Positions 1 to 9,330 are shown, counted from the first letter of the stretch. The stretch is DNA of 64,000 nucleotides from Pseudomethylobacillus aquaticus (GCF_003730115.1 NZ_RJVP01000002.1:1-64000); one strand, 5' to 3'. Notes: a model not told the origin generated them from the sequence alone. Program-made: numbers and translations.

Positions 1-297
1 TCGCTTTGGCTTAAATTCTCAAATGAATCTTAGGTGCGTCGGCTCCAGTCATTGCTGACCAGAGCGATTTACAAAGTTTCATTCAAGGTATAAGCACTTG
101 TATCTTGAGTGTCATCCGTCTGCAATCTAACAGCGCCAAACTTGCGTCCGGGGCTATCAAACCATCAGGTGACTGCGTCAACCACAAGCACTCACACCTA
201 TCAGTTGTTCATCTTGTTAAAGAGCAGTTTTACTTCTTACTACACAGCGTCAGCAGCCTTGCCGCTTTCGCTTCACTCGCTGCCTTAGCAACGAGAG
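1..297 (-). other. 5' leader of an rRNA operon; 16S gene lies beyond the left edge
   Basis: Read on the minus strand, this stretch runs from the proximal rRNA promoter toward base 1. It carries a boxA antitermination element about 75 nt after the predicted transcription start, as in rRNA leaders. No mature 16S sequence is present: the conserved 16S start motif is not reached, so the gene should begin just outside the window. Two short open frames here (105-335 and 339-521, plus strand) have no support and are read as chance. The identification rests on promoter type, boxA and lack of coding; extension to the left would confirm it. Confidence 0.8.
215..226 (-). promoter_or_regulatory. boxA antitermination element of the rRNA leader
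   Basis: The minus strand reads TGCTCTTTAACA, the canonical proteobacterial rRNA boxA, which binds NusB/NusE (S10) and protects rRNA transcripts from Rho termination. It lies between the proximal promoter and the left edge, as expected for a leader boxA. Confidence 0.85.
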
Positions 298-303
298 GTG
301 CGC

Positions 304-331
304 ATTATACAGACCGTTTTCTTTCGGTCAA
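304..331 (-). promoter_or_regulatory. rRNA promoter, proximal copy
   Basis: Minus strand: -35 TTGACC (326-331), 16-bp spacer, -10 TATAAT (304-309), followed by a GC-rich discriminator beginning GCGCACC. The perfect -10, short 16-bp spacer and GC-rich discriminator are typical of stringently controlled rRNA promoters. It is the closest of three similar promoters to the 16S gene. Confidence 0.85.
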
Positions 332-397
332 GTGAAAAATGATTCGATGTTTTGTTTCGTTTTTCACCGCGCTTTGCCTTGTTCAAGCGAGCCGCGC

Positions 398-425
398 ATT
401 CTACAGACCGTATTATTTTGGTCAA
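398..425 (-). promoter_or_regulatory. rRNA promoter, middle copy
   Basis: Minus strand: -35 TTGACC (420-425), 16-bp spacer, -10 TAGAAT (398-403), discriminator GCGCGGC. The surrounding 90 bp repeat those of the neighbouring promoters, including the segment just upstream of the -35. Confidence 0.8.
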
Positions 426-490
426 GTGAAAAATGAAATTTTTGCTGTGTTTCGTTTTTCACTGCGCCGCTTCGTTCAAGCGAGCCGCGC

Positions 491-518
491 ATTCTACAGC
501 CCTTTTAATATTGGTCAA
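491..518 (-). promoter_or_regulatory. rRNA promoter, distal copy
   Basis: Minus strand: -35 TTGACC (513-518), 16-bp spacer, -10 TAGAAT (491-496), discriminator GCGCGGC. Upstream sequence differs from the other two copies, as expected at the end of a tandem array. It lies about 40 bp downstream of the tyrS stop codon, so tyrS read-through would also enter the rRNA leader. Confidence 0.8.
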
Positions 519-556
519 TAGCCAGTGACGAAATAGTTAAAGAATGACTGGATTCC

Positions 557-1753
557 TTACTGGATGGTGATCCTGGCGAATTTTCGCTTGCCCACCTGGG
601 CCACGACAGTAGCGCCACGCGCCAGCATCAAACCCTTGTCCGCCACTTTTTCGCTATCCAGCTTGATGCCGCCCTGCTCGATGGCACGGAAGGCTTCGGA
701 CGTGCTGGCCACCAGACCAGCGAGTTTGAGCAATTGCGCTATACCTATAGTATCGGCGTCAGTAGTGACTGTGACTTCCGGCACCTCATCAGGAATGCCG
801 CCACGGGAACGCTGCTCGAAATCGACCAGCGCCTGCTCGGCGGCTTGATGACTATGGAAGCGCGTGACGATCTCCTGAGCGAAGCGCACTTTGATATCGC
901 GCGGGTTGCTGCCAGCCGCAACGGCAGCCTTCCAGCCAGCGATGGTGTCGAGTGATTCAAACGACAGCAACTCGATATAACGCCACATCAGCTCATCGGA
1001 CACCGACATGATCTTGCTGAAGATGGTATTGGCAGGTTCTGCGACCCCTATATAGTTACCCAGCGACTTGGACATCTTGTTGACGCCATCCAGCCCTTCC
1101 AGCAGCGGCATGGTCAACACGCACTGCTGCGCCTGCCCAGCCTGCTTCTGCAGCTCGCGGCCCATCAGCAGGTTGAATTTTTGATCGGTGCCGCCCAGCT
1201 CAATATCGGCCTTGAGCGCTACCGAGTCGTAGCCCTGCAGTAAAGGATAGAGGAACTCATGGATGGCGATCGGCTGGTTACTCTTATAACGCTTGGCGAA
1301 ATCGTCACGCTCCAGCATACGCGCGACGGTGTGGCTGGCCGCCAGCTTGAGCATACCGGCCGCGCCAAGTTGGCTCAGCCAAGTGGAATTGAACACCACC
1401 TCGGTTTGCTCCGGCTTGAGTATCTTGAATACCTGCTCACTATAAGAGCGCGCATTCTCCTGCACTTGCTCTGCGGTCAGCGGTGGACGCGTGGCGCTCT
1501 TGCCCGTTGGGTCGCCTATCATGCCGGTGAAATCACCGATCAGGAACAACACCTGATGGCCCAGATCCTGGAACTGGCGCAACTTGTTCAGCAGCACAGT
1601 GTGCCCCAGATGCAAGTCTGGCGCCGTGGGATCAAAGCCTGCCTTGACGCGCAACGGCTTGCCCGCCTTGAGCTTTTCGATCAGCTCCGCCTCAACCAGC
1701 AGCTCGTCGCTACCGCGTTTGATGATAGCCAAATTGTGATGTAAATCCGTCAT
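557..1753 (-). CDS. tyrS: Tyrosyl-tRNA synthetase
   Basis: Class Ic aminoacyl-tRNA synthetase charging tRNA-Tyr in the cytoplasm. The 398-residue protein has the HIGH-type signature HLGH at residues 48-51, the following [14 protein letters not shown] block, the tyrosine-pocket region around QGYDSVAL and the KMSKS loop near residue 230. The C-terminal ~60 residues ([22 protein letters not shown]) form the S4-like RNA-binding domain. Length fits the shorter TyrRS type common in Betaproteobacteria. It points the same way as the rRNA promoters downstream, with no visible terminator between. It is divergent from the M23 peptidase gene. Confidence 0.97.
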   Translation of the reverse strand: MTDLHHNLAIIKRGSDELLVEAELIEKLKAGKPLRVKAGFDPTAPDLHLGHTVLLNKLRQFQDLGHQVLFLIGDFTGMIGDPTGKSATRPPLTAEQVQENARSYSEQVFKILKPEQTEVVFNSTWLSQLGAAGMLKLAASHTVARMLERDDFAKRYKSNQPIAIHEFLYPLLQGYDSVALKADIELGGTDQKFNLLMGRELQKQAGQAQQCVLTMPLLEGLDGVNKMSKSLGNYIGVAEPANTIFSKIMSVSDELMWRYIELLSFESLDTIAGWKAAVAAGSNPRDIKVRFAQEIVTRFHSHQAAEQALVDFEQRSRGGIPDEVPEVTVTTDADTIGIAQLLKLAGLVASTSEAFRAIEQGGIKLDSEKVADKGLMLARGATVVAQVGKRKFARITIQ

Positions 1754-1787
1754 ACCACCTCTAAATCGTTCGTGCGCTTGAGTTTTT

Positions 1788-1803
1788 TACCCCTTATGGG
1801 GTA
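1788..1803. other. Short palindrome between tyrS and the M23 peptidase gene
   Basis: TACCCC, a TTAT loop and GGGGTA form a perfect 6-bp inverted repeat in the 97-bp divergent intergenic space. It has no T-run on the exit side in either direction, so it is not an evident terminator. It could be an operator for either divergent gene; function unknown. Confidence 0.4.
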
Positions 1804-1850
1804 GTTTGCGCTTCCATGTGCAGATATTTTTCTGTTAGCATCCAGCATCA

Positions 1851-3209
1851 ATGATCTCGTTAAGGCCTGCACCAATGCAGAAGCGTGAGCCTGAATACCA
1901 ACAAAACATTTTAGCGCAAAACCTGACACATAAAGAACGCAAGCTGCGTTTGCGCTGGCTGATCGTTATTTCAGCACTGCCTTTATTTGGTATCTATGCC
2001 GCTTTTGGTATCGCTCCGCAGACCATCACACAAGACATCGTCACCCAAACCATCACCGAAGAAGTACCGTTACCCGTTAGCGAGGCCGTCGCTTTCAATG
2101 AATCCTCATACTGGCAAACCGAGGTGGTGCGCCGTGACGACACGCTGGACAGCCTGATCGACCGTCTGAACATCAAGAACACTGAAGCCATAGCCTTCCT
2201 CAAGTACAACAACGAAGCCAGTCTGATCGCAGCACATCTGCGTCCAGGTCGCATCATCCGCTCCGAAACCAATGCGGCAGGTGTCCTTTCGCGCCTGGAG
2301 TATCAGGTCACCCCGGAACAGACGCTGACCATTGAAGCGGCAGACAATGGCTACCGCCTGGTAAAAGACAGCCCGGACGTGGTGATGCGCAGTGTGTTCA
2401 AAGCCGCGACCATCAATAGCTCGCTGTTCGGCGCCACCGATGCTGCCGAAATCCCGGACCAAGTGGCGATCCAGCTGGCCGAGATCTTCTCCGGCGACAT
2501 CGATTTTCATAGCGACCTGCGCAAAGGTGATCGTCTGGTCGTGGTCTATGAAGTCGGCTACAGCCATGGCGAGCCAGTTCGCTCCGGCAAGGTGCTGGCT
2601 GCCGAGTTCGTCAACAATGGCAAGAGCTATCGCGCCGTACTGTTCCGCCACCCGGATGGCCATAGTAATTACTACACCCCTGAAGGCAAGAGCCTGCACA
2701 AATCCTTCCTGCGCTCGCCACTGGAATTCACACGTATCAGTTCAGGTTTCAGCTTGGGCCGCTTCCACCCCATTCTGCAACGCATGCGCGCCCACAAGGG
2801 CGTGGATTACGCCGCGCCGACCGGCACCCGTGTCAAAGCTGCTGCTGACGGCACGGTGGACTTTGTAGGCGTAAAAGGTGGCTATGGCAATGTGGTGATC
2901 CTGCGTCACGATAATGGCATGAAGACCGTGTATGGCCACCTGTCGAAATTCTCCCAGGGCCTGCGTAGTGGCAAGAAGGTATCGCAGAGCGACATCATCG
3001 GTTATGTAGGCATGAGCGGTATGGCCACTGGACCACATCTGCACTATGAGCTGCTGCTCAACAACCAGCATCGTGACCCGCTACGTGTCGCTCTGCCTAC
3101 AGCAGTTCCGATCCCGGCAAAGTACCGTCAGGAGTTCAATCTCGCCAGCAGCAATCTGGTTGCCCAACTGGAGCTTTTGAGCCGCCGCCAGGTTGCAGTA
3201 CTCGAATAA
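1851..3209 (+). CDS. M23 family metallopeptidase (murein endopeptidase, MepM-like)
   Basis: Likely zinc-dependent endopeptidase that cleaves peptidoglycan crosslinks in the periplasm. Of 452 residues, a single membrane anchor lies at about 35-55 (LIVISALPLFGIYAAFG), then an OapA/LysM-like middle region (RRDDTLDSLIDRLNI), then the M23 lytic domain. Zinc ligands of the family are visible: H315 and D319 in HKGVD, and HLHYE at 396-400. The catalytic set appears complete, so activity is expected rather than a regulator role. It overlaps anmK by 17 bp, which suggests coupled translation and a joint role in wall turnover and recycling. Confidence 0.92.
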   Translation: MISLRPAPMQKREPEYQQNILAQNLTHKERKLRLRWLIVISALPLFGIYAAFGIAPQTITQDIVTQTITEEVPLPVSEAVAFNESSYWQTEVVRRDDTLDSLIDRLNIKNTEAIAFLKYNNEASLIAAHLRPGRIIRSETNAAGVLSRLEYQVTPEQTLTIEAADNGYRLVKDSPDVVMRSVFKAATINSSLFGATDAAEIPDQVAIQLAEIFSGDIDFHSDLRKGDRLVVVYEVGYSHGEPVRSGKVLAAEFVNNGKSYRAVLFRHPDGHSNYYTPEGKSLHKSFLRSPLEFTRISSGFSLGRFHPILQRMRAHKGVDYAAPTGTRVKAAADGTVDFVGVKGGYGNVVILRHDNGMKTVYGHLSKFSQGLRSGKKVSQSDIIGYVGMSGMATGPHLHYELLLNNQHRDPLRVALPTAVPIPAKYRQEFNLASSNLVAQLELLSRRQVAVLE

Positions 3210-4326
3210 GGTCCCAGCTCTGGACACGGCGGAGCTGTATATCGGGCTGATGTCCGGCACCAGCCTTGATGCGGTGGATGCCGTTTTGCTGGAACTGCCA
3301 CCTTCCGGCAATGCCAGCCCGCGGCTAGGCCATCACTACAGCCTGCCTTACTCCACCAGCCTGCGCAGCGAGTTACTCCAGTTACACAAACCTAGCGACA
3401 ATGAGCTGGAACGCAGCCTGCTGATAGGCAACACGCTCTCCAGACTCTATGCAGAAACGGTGGCCGGCTTGCTGGAAAGTGCAGCACTCCCCCCCTCTGC
3501 CATTCGTGCGATTGGCTGTCATGGGCAAACCATACGCCATCGCCCAGAACTCGGCTACACCTTACAGCTGGTCAACTCGGCACTGCTGGCTGAGCAGTGC
3601 GATATCACAGTGGTGGCCGACTTCCGTAGCCGCGACATCGCCGCCGGCGGTCAGGGCGCGCCGCTGGTCCCGGCCTTTCACCACGCCATGTTCGGCAGCA
3701 CGCTGGAACATCGCGTCATCCTGAATATCGGCGGCATCGCCAATTTAAGCAATCTACCGCTGCAAGGCGAGGTGACCGGATGGGATAGCGGGCCCGGCAA
3801 TATGCTGATGGATGCCTGGATCATGCAGCAGCAAGGCTTGACCTACGACCAGCATGGTGCGTGGGCAGAAACCGGTCAGATCATTCCCGACTTGCTGGCC
3901 AGCTTGCTAGCCTTGCCTTATTTCGGTGCATCGCCGCCCAAAAGTTGTGGGCGCGACCAATTCCATATGGATTGGCTGCAACAACAGCTTATTCCCGGAT
4001 CAAACCCCGCAGATGTGCAGCGCACCTTGCTGGAGCTCTCCGCCATCAGCATTACTGACGCAATCACCGGCTATTGTGGTGCAGTGGACGCGGTCTACTT
4101 GTGTGGCGGTGGCGCGTACAATACGGCGCTGGCACGGCGCTTGCAGCAATTGCTGGGTACTGTAAGAATTGAAACTACCGCCGCGCTGGGCATAGCGCCG
4201 GAATGGGTAGAGGCAGCGGCCTTTGCCTGGCTGGCGAGACAGACCATGCACCGCAGCACTGGCAACCTGCCTGCGGTCACCGGTGCACGCGGCCCACGCG
4301 TGTTAGGCGCGATTTATTATAACTAG
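3193..4326 (+). CDS. anmK: Anhydro-N-acetylmuramic acid kinase
   Basis: Converts 1,6-anhydro-MurNAc plus ATP to MurNAc-6-phosphate in cell-wall recycling. The 377-residue protein has the N-terminal nucleotide-binding motif GLMSGTSLDAVDA, the GWDSGPGNMLMDAW block carrying the catalytic aspartate, and the C-terminal CGGGAYN. The first motif usually reads SLDG; alanine replaces that glycine here. The chosen ATG lies inside the upstream peptidase gene with no clear ribosome-binding site, consistent with coupling; no nearer methionine precedes the first conserved strand (LYIGLMSG). Family assignment is firm, the exact start less so. Confidence 0.94.
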   Translation: MQYSNKVPALDTAELYIGLMSGTSLDAVDAVLLELPPSGNASPRLGHHYSLPYSTSLRSELLQLHKPSDNELERSLLIGNTLSRLYAETVAGLLESAALPPSAIRAIGCHGQTIRHRPELGYTLQLVNSALLAEQCDITVVADFRSRDIAAGGQGAPLVPAFHHAMFGSTLEHRVILNIGGIANLSNLPLQGEVTGWDSGPGNMLMDAWIMQQQGLTYDQHGAWAETGQIIPDLLASLLALPYFGASPPKSCGRDQFHMDWLQQQLIPGSNPADVQRTLLELSAISITDAITGYCGAVDAVYLCGGGAYNTALARRLQQLLGTVRIETTAALGIAPEWVEAAAFAWLARQTMHRSTGNLPAVTGARGPRVLGAIYYN

Positions 4327-4359
4327 GCTGCCAAAACAGCCCATCAACCAAGAAACATC

Positions 4360-5655
4360 ATGAGCAAAGCAACCAAAGTCACCCTCACTTTTGATAACGG
4401 CGACCCGCCTATCGAATTACCGATGTTATCCGGGAATATGGGGCCGGATGTCATCGACATTCGCAATCTGGGCAAACATGGGGTGTTCACCTACGATCCA
4501 GGGTTTCTGTCGACCGCCTCCTGTCCGTCCGCGATCACCTACATCGACGGCGAGCAAGGTCTGCTCTACTACCGTGGTTATCCAATCGAGCAGCTAGCCG
4601 AACATAGCGACTTCCTCGAAGTCGCCTATCTGTTGATGCACGGCGAACTGCCGGATGCCGATCAGCGCTCCAACTTCACCAGCACCATGATGAAACACAC
4701 CATGTTGCACGACCAGCTAACCAATGTGTTCCGTGGCTTCCGCCGTGATGCGCACCCGATGGCGGTCATGGTCGGTGTAGTCGGCTCCATGTCGGCGTTC
4801 TATGAGGAAGTCACCGACGTACGTGACCCCAACAACCGACTGGCTGCCGCCTATCACCTGCTGGCCAAGGTGCCGACCATCGCGGCCTGGAGCTACAAGT
4901 ACAACATCGGCGAGCCGTTCATGTATCCGCAGAACCACTTCAACTATGCGGAAAACTTCATGCAGATGATGTTCGCCACGCCCTGCGAAAAATACGAGCC
5001 TAACCCTATCCTCGCCAAAGCGTTCGAACGTATCCTCATCCTGCATGCCGACCATGAGCAGAACGCCTCGACATCCACGGTGCGCCTGGCGGGGTCTAGC
5101 GGTGCCAACCCGTTCGCCTGCGTCGCAGCAGGCATCGCCTCGTTATGGGGCCCGGCGCACGGTGGCGCCAATGAAGCCACGCTCAAGATGCTGGAAGAGA
5201 TGGGCGATGTTAGCCGCATCGGTGAATTCATCAAGCGCGCCAAGGACAAGAGTGACTCCTTCCGCCTGATGGGGTTTGGCCACCGTGTGTATCGGAACAT
5301 GGACCCGCGCGCTTCCATCATGCGTGAGACCTGCCACCAGGTGCTGGACGAGCTTGGGCTGCACAATGATCCGATGTTCAAGCTGGCGTTGAAACTGGAG
5401 CAGATCGCGCTGGAAGACGAATACTTCGTGAACCGCCGCCTGTATCCGAATGTGGATTTCTATTCCGGCATCGTGATGCGCGCCATGGGCATCCCGAACT
5501 CCATGTTCACGGCCATTTTCGCGCTGGCACGCACCGCAGGCTGGGTAGCGCAATGGAACGAGATGAATAGCGACCCGGAGGCCAAGATCGGGCGTCCACG
5601 TCAGCTTTATATGGGTGCGACGCGACGCGATTATGTGCCTATGGATGGCCGCTAA
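4360..5655 (+). CDS. gltA: Citrate synthase (type II)
   Basis: Condenses oxaloacetate and acetyl-CoA to citrate at the entry of the TCA cycle. The 431 residues match the hexameric GltA type in length. By position the catalytic residues are H267 (in HGGANEA), H308 ([13 protein letters not shown]) and D366 (NVDFYSG), matching the known His-His-Asp set. It lies 33 bp after anmK, so it may share its transcript, and ends at a bidirectional terminator. In the arrangement I remember from other Betaproteobacteria anmK lies next to erpA, so gltA looks inserted here. Confidence 0.97.
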   Translation: MSKATKVTLTFDNGDPPIELPMLSGNMGPDVIDIRNLGKHGVFTYDPGFLSTASCPSAITYIDGEQGLLYYRGYPIEQLAEHSDFLEVAYLLMHGELPDADQRSNFTSTMMKHTMLHDQLTNVFRGFRRDAHPMAVMVGVVGSMSAFYEEVTDVRDPNNRLAAAYHLLAKVPTIAAWSYKYNIGEPFMYPQNHFNYAENFMQMMFATPCEKYEPNPILAKAFERILILHADHEQNASTSTVRLAGSSGANPFACVAAGIASLWGPAHGGANEATLKMLEEMGDVSRIGEFIKRAKDKSDSFRLMGFGHRVYRNMDPRASIMRETCHQVLDELGLHNDPMFKLALKLEQIALEDEYFVNRRLYPNVDFYSGIVMRAMGIPNSMFTAIFALARTAGWVAQWNEMNSDPEAKIGRPRQLYMGATRRDYVPMDGR

Positions 5656-5729
5656 GGTTCAGCATTGACATCACAGGCGGCCATATCACAGGCAGCTAGA
5701 TCAAAATATCAGCCGTAACGGTGGACAAC

Positions 5730-5755
5730 AAAAAAGGGGCAGCAGCCCCTTTTTT
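5730..5755. terminator. Bidirectional terminator between gltA and erpA
   Basis: A perfect inverted repeat of about 11 bp (A-run plus GGGGC, AGCA loop, GCCCC plus T-run) lies between two convergent genes. The T-run on each strand makes it functional in both directions. Confidence 0.9.
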
Positions 5756-5791
5756 GTTATTCATCAGTACGCTGAATGCGTAGAGAATGGA

Positions 5792-6142
5792 TCAGGCAGA
5801 GAACGACGAACCGCAGCCGCAGGTGCTGGTTGCGTTCGGATTACGGATCACGAACTGCGAGCCCTGCAGGCTGTCCTGATAGTCGATCTCGGCACCGGTC
5901 AGGTATTGCAGACTCATCGGGTCGATCAGCAGGACCACATTGTCCTTCTGCACCTGGGTGTCATCGTCATTGACGCTGTCTTCAAAGGTGAAGCCATACT
6001 GGAAACCGGAGCAGCCACCGCCACTGACGAATACACGCAGCTTCAGGTCAGGTGAGCCCTCTTCCTCGATCAGTTCTTTTACTTTTTTTGCCGCATTGTC
6101 GGTAAAGACCAATGGGCTAGGCATTTCAGCAATTGCGTTCAT
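5792..6142 (-). CDS. erpA: Iron-sulfur cluster insertion protein ErpA
   Basis: A-type carrier delivering Fe-S clusters to apoproteins, including those of isoprenoid synthesis and respiration. The 116 residues end in the family pattern, with three conserved cysteines at C44, C108 and C110 (CSGFQYG and CGCGSSF). The short acidic N-terminus before [14 protein letters not shown] fits ErpA better than IscA. It is the last gene of a leftward group with bactofilin, but a 67-bp gap leaves room for its own promoter. Confidence 0.95.
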   Translation of the reverse strand: MNAIAEMPSPLVFTDNAAKKVKELIEEEGSPDLKLRVFVSGGGCSGFQYGFTFEDSVNDDDTQVQKDNVVLLIDPMSLQYLTGAEIDYQDSLQGSQFVIRNPNATSTCGCGSSFSA

Positions 6143-6209
6143 GATGTAAATCCTTCATTCATTTAGTAATTCATTATCGCGCCCGCACGTCATGCGGTCA
6201 ACCAAGTCA

Positions 6210-6608
6210 TTAATTTTCAACCATTTTGATTTGTGGCGCATCGTTGCTATCTGCCAGCGGTACCAGCTTGCCTTCTATGACAGCGCCGGTATGCATCTCC
6301 AGCGATTTGTAATACACATCACCCACGATTCTCGATTTAGGCTGCAATTCGATGAATTCGTTCGCACGCACCGGGCCGACCACGTTACCGTTCAACACCA
6401 GATGCGAAACCGTCACTGCACCCTCTACCTGCGCCTGCTCACTCAACACCAGCGCACCGACCGCACCCGGCGCTTCGTTGATGTCGCCGTTCACAATCCC
6501 GTCTACACGCAAACCGCCGCTGAAGTGGATATTGCCCTCTATCCTGGTGCCAGCACCGATCAAGGTGTCGATCTTGCTGGGCATCTTGTTCTTGTTTTTT
6601 GAAAACAT
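6210..6608 (-). CDS. Bactofilin (polymer-forming cytoskeletal protein)
   Basis: Small beta-helical cytoskeletal protein of the bactofilin (DUF583/CcmA) family that self-assembles without nucleotide and often recruits wall enzymes. After a short basic N-terminus (FSKNKNK), about 100 residues of repeating hydrophobic strands follow, with the family phrases GTRIEGNIHFSGGLRVDG and GDVYYKSLEMHTGAVIEGKL. A longer frame opens at 6656, but an AAGGA ribosome site at 6616-6620 favours the paired ATGs at 6611/6608. Bactofilin, M23 peptidase and AnmK lie within 5 kb, which suggests a wall-related neighbourhood. Confidence 0.88.
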   Translation of the reverse strand: MFSKNKNKMPSKIDTLIGAGTRIEGNIHFSGGLRVDGIVNGDINEAPGAVGALVLSEQAQVEGAVTVSHLVLNGNVVGPVRANEFIELQPKSRIVGDVYYKSLEMHTGAVIEGKLVPLADSNDAPQIKMVEN

Positions 6609-6666
6609 CATGCATTCCTTCAAATGACAGGCTGGCAATGACTGAGCCGTCGTCATAACGACGACG

Positions 6667-7347
6667 CTAATCCGCCAGCGTTAACTGTTGTGTGAGGCCG
6701 GGTTTCTTTGCGCCAGTTTCCGTGAATGTCAGCTCTGCAGTGCCTGCATGCAAGGCATGCGGCACCTTGAGGCTGCCGGTGACACGTTGATAATACTTGA
6801 AATTCAGGTTGATGGCTGTGGTAGCGACCGCTTCGGTCCCGGCTGCCCTGATCACCAGGCGCAAACCACCACTGACTTCCTTGCTGTTCTTGCCGGGCTG
6901 CACCAGCATGATGTCATAGTCATATTGGTCAGGCTGCGCCGACTTGCTCACGCTAAAACTCTGCAGCTTCAATTTACCCAGCTCGGCCGGCGTGTTCATG
7001 ATGTTCTTGTAGAACGCGACATCTTCCTTGAGCGTGGTACTTTCCTGCTGCAGCTGCGCCAGCTCCTTGGTCAAGGTTTCCTGCGCCACACGCTCGATCT
7101 GTAACTGACGCTCCTGCTGCACCAGCGCAACTTGCAACACTTCATTCTGGGCCTGCGCACGTACCAGCCGTTGATTCAGGCCATTCAGGTCTGCCAGGCC
7201 GAACTGCCAGTACGCGATCAAATAGCCCACACCACCGCACAAGCCAAGAGCCGCCAGCCACCAGTACCAGGGACGGCGTGACTTGATCGACAGCGTGCTG
7301 ACAGCCAGCTTGGAATGACCTCGCAATCGACGGTACGGATACTTCAT
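6667..7347 (-). CDS. DUF6776-like coiled-coil membrane protein
   Basis: Protein of unknown function, resembling the betaproteobacterial DUF6776 group by memory. After a basic N-terminus, one membrane helix lies at about residues 30-48 (WWLAALGLCGGVGYLIAYW), then a coiled coil of about 60 residues rich in Q, E and L (VALVQQERQLQIERVAQE), then a C-terminal beta-rich domain ending near LTFTETGAKKPGLTQ. Orientation would place the C-terminal part in the periplasm. The ATG at 7347 follows an AGGTGG site; a GTG at 7359 in frame is less likely. It lies 12 bp after argC. Confidence 0.75.
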   Translation of the reverse strand: MKYPYRRLRGHSKLAVSTLSIKSRRPWYWWLAALGLCGGVGYLIAYWQFGLADLNGLNQRLVRAQAQNEVLQVALVQQERQLQIERVAQETLTKELAQLQQESTTLKEDVAFYKNIMNTPAELGKLKLQSFSVSKSAQPDQYDYDIMLVQPGKNSKEVSGGLRLVIRAAGTEAVATTAINLNFKYYQRVTGSLKVPHALHAGTAELTFTETGAKKPGLTQQLTLAD

Positions 7348-7359
7348 CGTTGATGCCAC

Positions 7360-8394
7360 CTAAGGCAGCAGAGGCACCACATTGAGTCCGCTGGACTCGT
7401 CCAGATCGAACATGATGTTCATGTTCTGTACCGCCTGGCCAGCAGCGCCCTTGACCAGATTGTCGATCACCGACAGCACCACCACGGTGTCGCCACCTTG
7501 CGGCTGATGCACGGCGATGCGGCACTGGTTGGAACCGCGCACGGAACGTGTCTCCGGATGCATGCCTTTGGGCAGCACATCGACAAAGCGCTCATCGGCA
7601 TAGCGCGCTTCGAACAAGGCCTGCAGATCCACCTGACCCGTCAGGCGCGCGTACAGCGTTGCGTGGATCCCACGGATCAGTGGGGTCAGATGCGGTACAA
7701 AGGTCAGGCCGACCGCGTCACCATGCATGCGTGCCAGCCCCTGGCTGATCTCGGGCAAATGCCGGTGGCCAGCCACACCATAAGCCTTGAAATTGTCACC
7801 GGCCTCAGCAAACAGGCTATGCACTTCGGCCTTGCGACCTGCACCACTGACACCGGATTTGGTATCGGCGATCAGGTAGGCGCTATCGATCACACCCGCT
7901 TCCAGCAAAGGCATGAAGCCCAGCTGCACCGCTGTTGGATAACAGCCAGGGTTGGCGATCAGACGCGCGCCACGGATCTGCGCACGGTTCTGTTCCGGCA
8001 AGCCATATACCGCTTCTGACACCAGGTCAGGACAGGCGTGGGTCATGCCATACCACTTCTCCCAGACAGCGATGTCCTGGATACGGAAATCCGCCGCCAG
8101 ATCGATCACACGCACGCCCTTGTCCAGCAAGGCACGTGTCTGCTGCATGGCCACGCCGTTGGGCGTTGCAAAAAACACCACGTCACACTGGCCCAGGTCC
8201 ACCTGGGCCGGGTCCACGAACGGCAGGCTCACATAGCCACGCAGGCTGGGGAACATGTCAGCCACCGGCATGCCGGCTTCACCACGCGAGGTGATCGCCA
8301 CCAGTTCCACCTGCGGGTGCACAGCCAGCAAACGCAACAACTCGACACCGGTATAGCCTGTCCCGCCGACGATACCCACTTTGATCTTTTGCAT
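7360..8394 (-). CDS. argC: N-acetyl-gamma-glutamyl-phosphate reductase
   Basis: NADPH-dependent third step of arginine synthesis, reducing N-acetylglutamyl-phosphate to the semialdehyde. The 344-residue protein begins [16 protein letters not shown] with a Rossmann GxxGxxG motif and has the active-site cysteine in ANPGCYPTA near residue 150 and the histidine region [13 protein letters not shown]. The start at 8394 is preceded by AAGGTG with a 6-nt spacer; the frame extends upstream to 8421 without such a site. This is the long type 1 ArgC. The downstream DUF6776-like gene follows in the same operon. Confidence 0.96.
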   Translation of the reverse strand: MQKIKVGIVGGTGYTGVELLRLLAVHPQVELVAITSRGEAGMPVADMFPSLRGYVSLPFVDPAQVDLGQCDVVFFATPNGVAMQQTRALLDKGVRVIDLAADFRIQDIAVWEKWYGMTHACPDLVSEAVYGLPEQNRAQIRGARLIANPGCYPTAVQLGFMPLLEAGVIDSAYLIADTKSGVSGAGRKAEVHSLFAEAGDNFKAYGVAGHRHLPEISQGLARMHGDAVGLTFVPHLTPLIRGIHATLYARLTGQVDLQALFEARYADERFVDVLPKGMHPETRSVRGSNQCRIAVHQPQGGDTVVVLSVIDNLVKGAAGQAVQNMNIMFDLDESSGLNVVPLLP

Positions 8395-8445
8395 ACTTTT
8401 CACCTTGGTCCGGGCTTGCATAGTAACAAATGCAAGCTAAATAAC

Positions 8446-8474
8446 AAAAAAGCCGCACAGTGTGCGGCTTTTTT
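8446..8474 (-). terminator. Terminator after rplM-rpsI
   Basis: A 13-bp perfect stem (AAAAAAGCCGCAC and its complement) with a 3-nt loop and T-run lies between rpsI and argC. It ends the ribosomal protein operon; its A-run gives it symmetry. Confidence 0.9.
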
Positions 8475-8486
8475 GAGTCATCCAGA

Positions 8487-8879
8487 TTAACGCTTGGAGA
8501 ACTGTTTACGACGACGCGCCTTGCGCAGGCCGACTTTCTTACGTTCTACTTCACGTGCATCACGGGTCACGAAGCCTGCCTTGGACAGGGCGCTCTTCAG
8601 CGCTGCATCGTAGTCGATCAGGGCACGCGTGATACCGTGACGTACCGCACCAGCCTGGCCGGATTCACCGCCACCGACCACATTCACCAGAATGTCGAAG
8701 CTAGCCAGGTTCTCGGTCAGTTCCAGCGGTTGACGCAGGATCATGCGGGAGGTGACGCGGGAGAAGTATTCGTCAACAGGCTTGTCGTTTACAACGATAT
8801 TGCCGCTACCGGACTTCAGGAACACACGGGCAACCGAACTCTTGCGGCGGCCAGTACCATAGTTGTATTTACCAATCAT
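8487..8879 (-). CDS. rpsI: 30S ribosomal protein S9
   Basis: Component of the 30S head; its C-terminal tail reaches the P-site tRNA. The 130-residue protein starts [19 protein letters not shown] and ends with the basic [11 protein letters not shown] tail typical of S9. It follows rplM by 10 bp, the classic rplM-rpsI pair, and is followed by a strong terminator. Confidence 0.98.
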   Translation of the reverse strand: MIGKYNYGTGRRKSSVARVFLKSGSGNIVVNDKPVDEYFSRVTSRMILRQPLELTENLASFDILVNVVGGGESGQAGAVRHGITRALIDYDAALKSALSKAGFVTRDAREVERKKVGLRKARRRKQFSKR

Positions 8880-8889
8880 CGCTTAATCC

Positions 8890-9330
8890 TTAAGCCTGGC
8901 TTTGAATAACCAGAGGTTGTGGCTGTTGTGCAGCATGGTCATGCTTAGCACCGGCGTAGACTTTCATCTTGCGGAACATGGCGTAACCCAGCGGACCCTT
9001 AGGCAGCATGCCCTTGACCGCTTTTTCCAGCGCACGGCCTGGGAAGCGTTCCTGCATCTTGGCAAAGGTCGTGGTGGAGATACCGCCAGGGTAACCGGAG
9101 TGGCGGTGATACTGCTTGTCGCCCGCCTTGTTGCCGGTCACTTTGATCTTGTCGGCGTTGACCACGACAATGTAGTCGCCCGTGTCCACGTGCGGCGTGT
9201 AAATGGTTTTATGCTTGCCACGCAGGCGGTGAGCGATCTCACTTGCCAGACGGCCAAGCACCAGGTCGGTGGCATCTACCACGAACCAATCGCGCTTTAC
9301 TTCATGCGCTTTTGCGGAAAAGGTTTTCAT
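8890..9330 (-). CDS. rplM: 50S ribosomal protein L13
   Basis: Early-assembly 50S protein. From [11 protein letters not shown] it has 146 residues, with the L13 signature around [18 protein letters not shown] and the MLPKGPLG motif. A longer in-frame start at 9342 would add four residues that homologues lack. The C-terminus ([17 protein letters not shown]) is slightly longer than in E. coli. It is first in the operon with rpsI, with a consensus promoter 40 bp upstream. Confidence 0.97.
   Translation of the reverse strand: MKTFSAKAHEVKRDWFVVDATDLVLGRLASEIAHRLRGKHKTIYTPHVDTGDYIVVVNADKIKVTGNKAGDKQYHRHSGYPGGISTTTFAKMQERFPGRALEKAVKGMLPKGPLGYAMFRKMKVYAGAKHDHAAQQPQPLVIQSQA

Larger units (their letters stand above)
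266..520 (-). repeat. Tandem promoter repeat, three units of about 89-95 bp
   Basis: Three units begin with the same TTTCG word at plus positions 266, 355 and 450 and each carries one complete rRNA promoter. The two distal units share TTCAAGCGAGCCGCGCATTC exactly; the proximal unit is more diverged around its discriminator. This looks like serial duplication of one promoter segment. Unit limits are by eye. Confidence 0.75.

Noticed and set aside
105-521. Two short plus-strand frames in the rRNA leader and promoter array
   Set aside because: They overlap promoters and boxA and repeat the same peptide only because the DNA is repeated.
1788-1803. TACCCC-TTAT-GGGGTA palindrome as a terminator
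   Set aside because: There is an A-run, not a T-run, after it on the minus strand and none on the plus strand; listed only as an unassigned palindrome.
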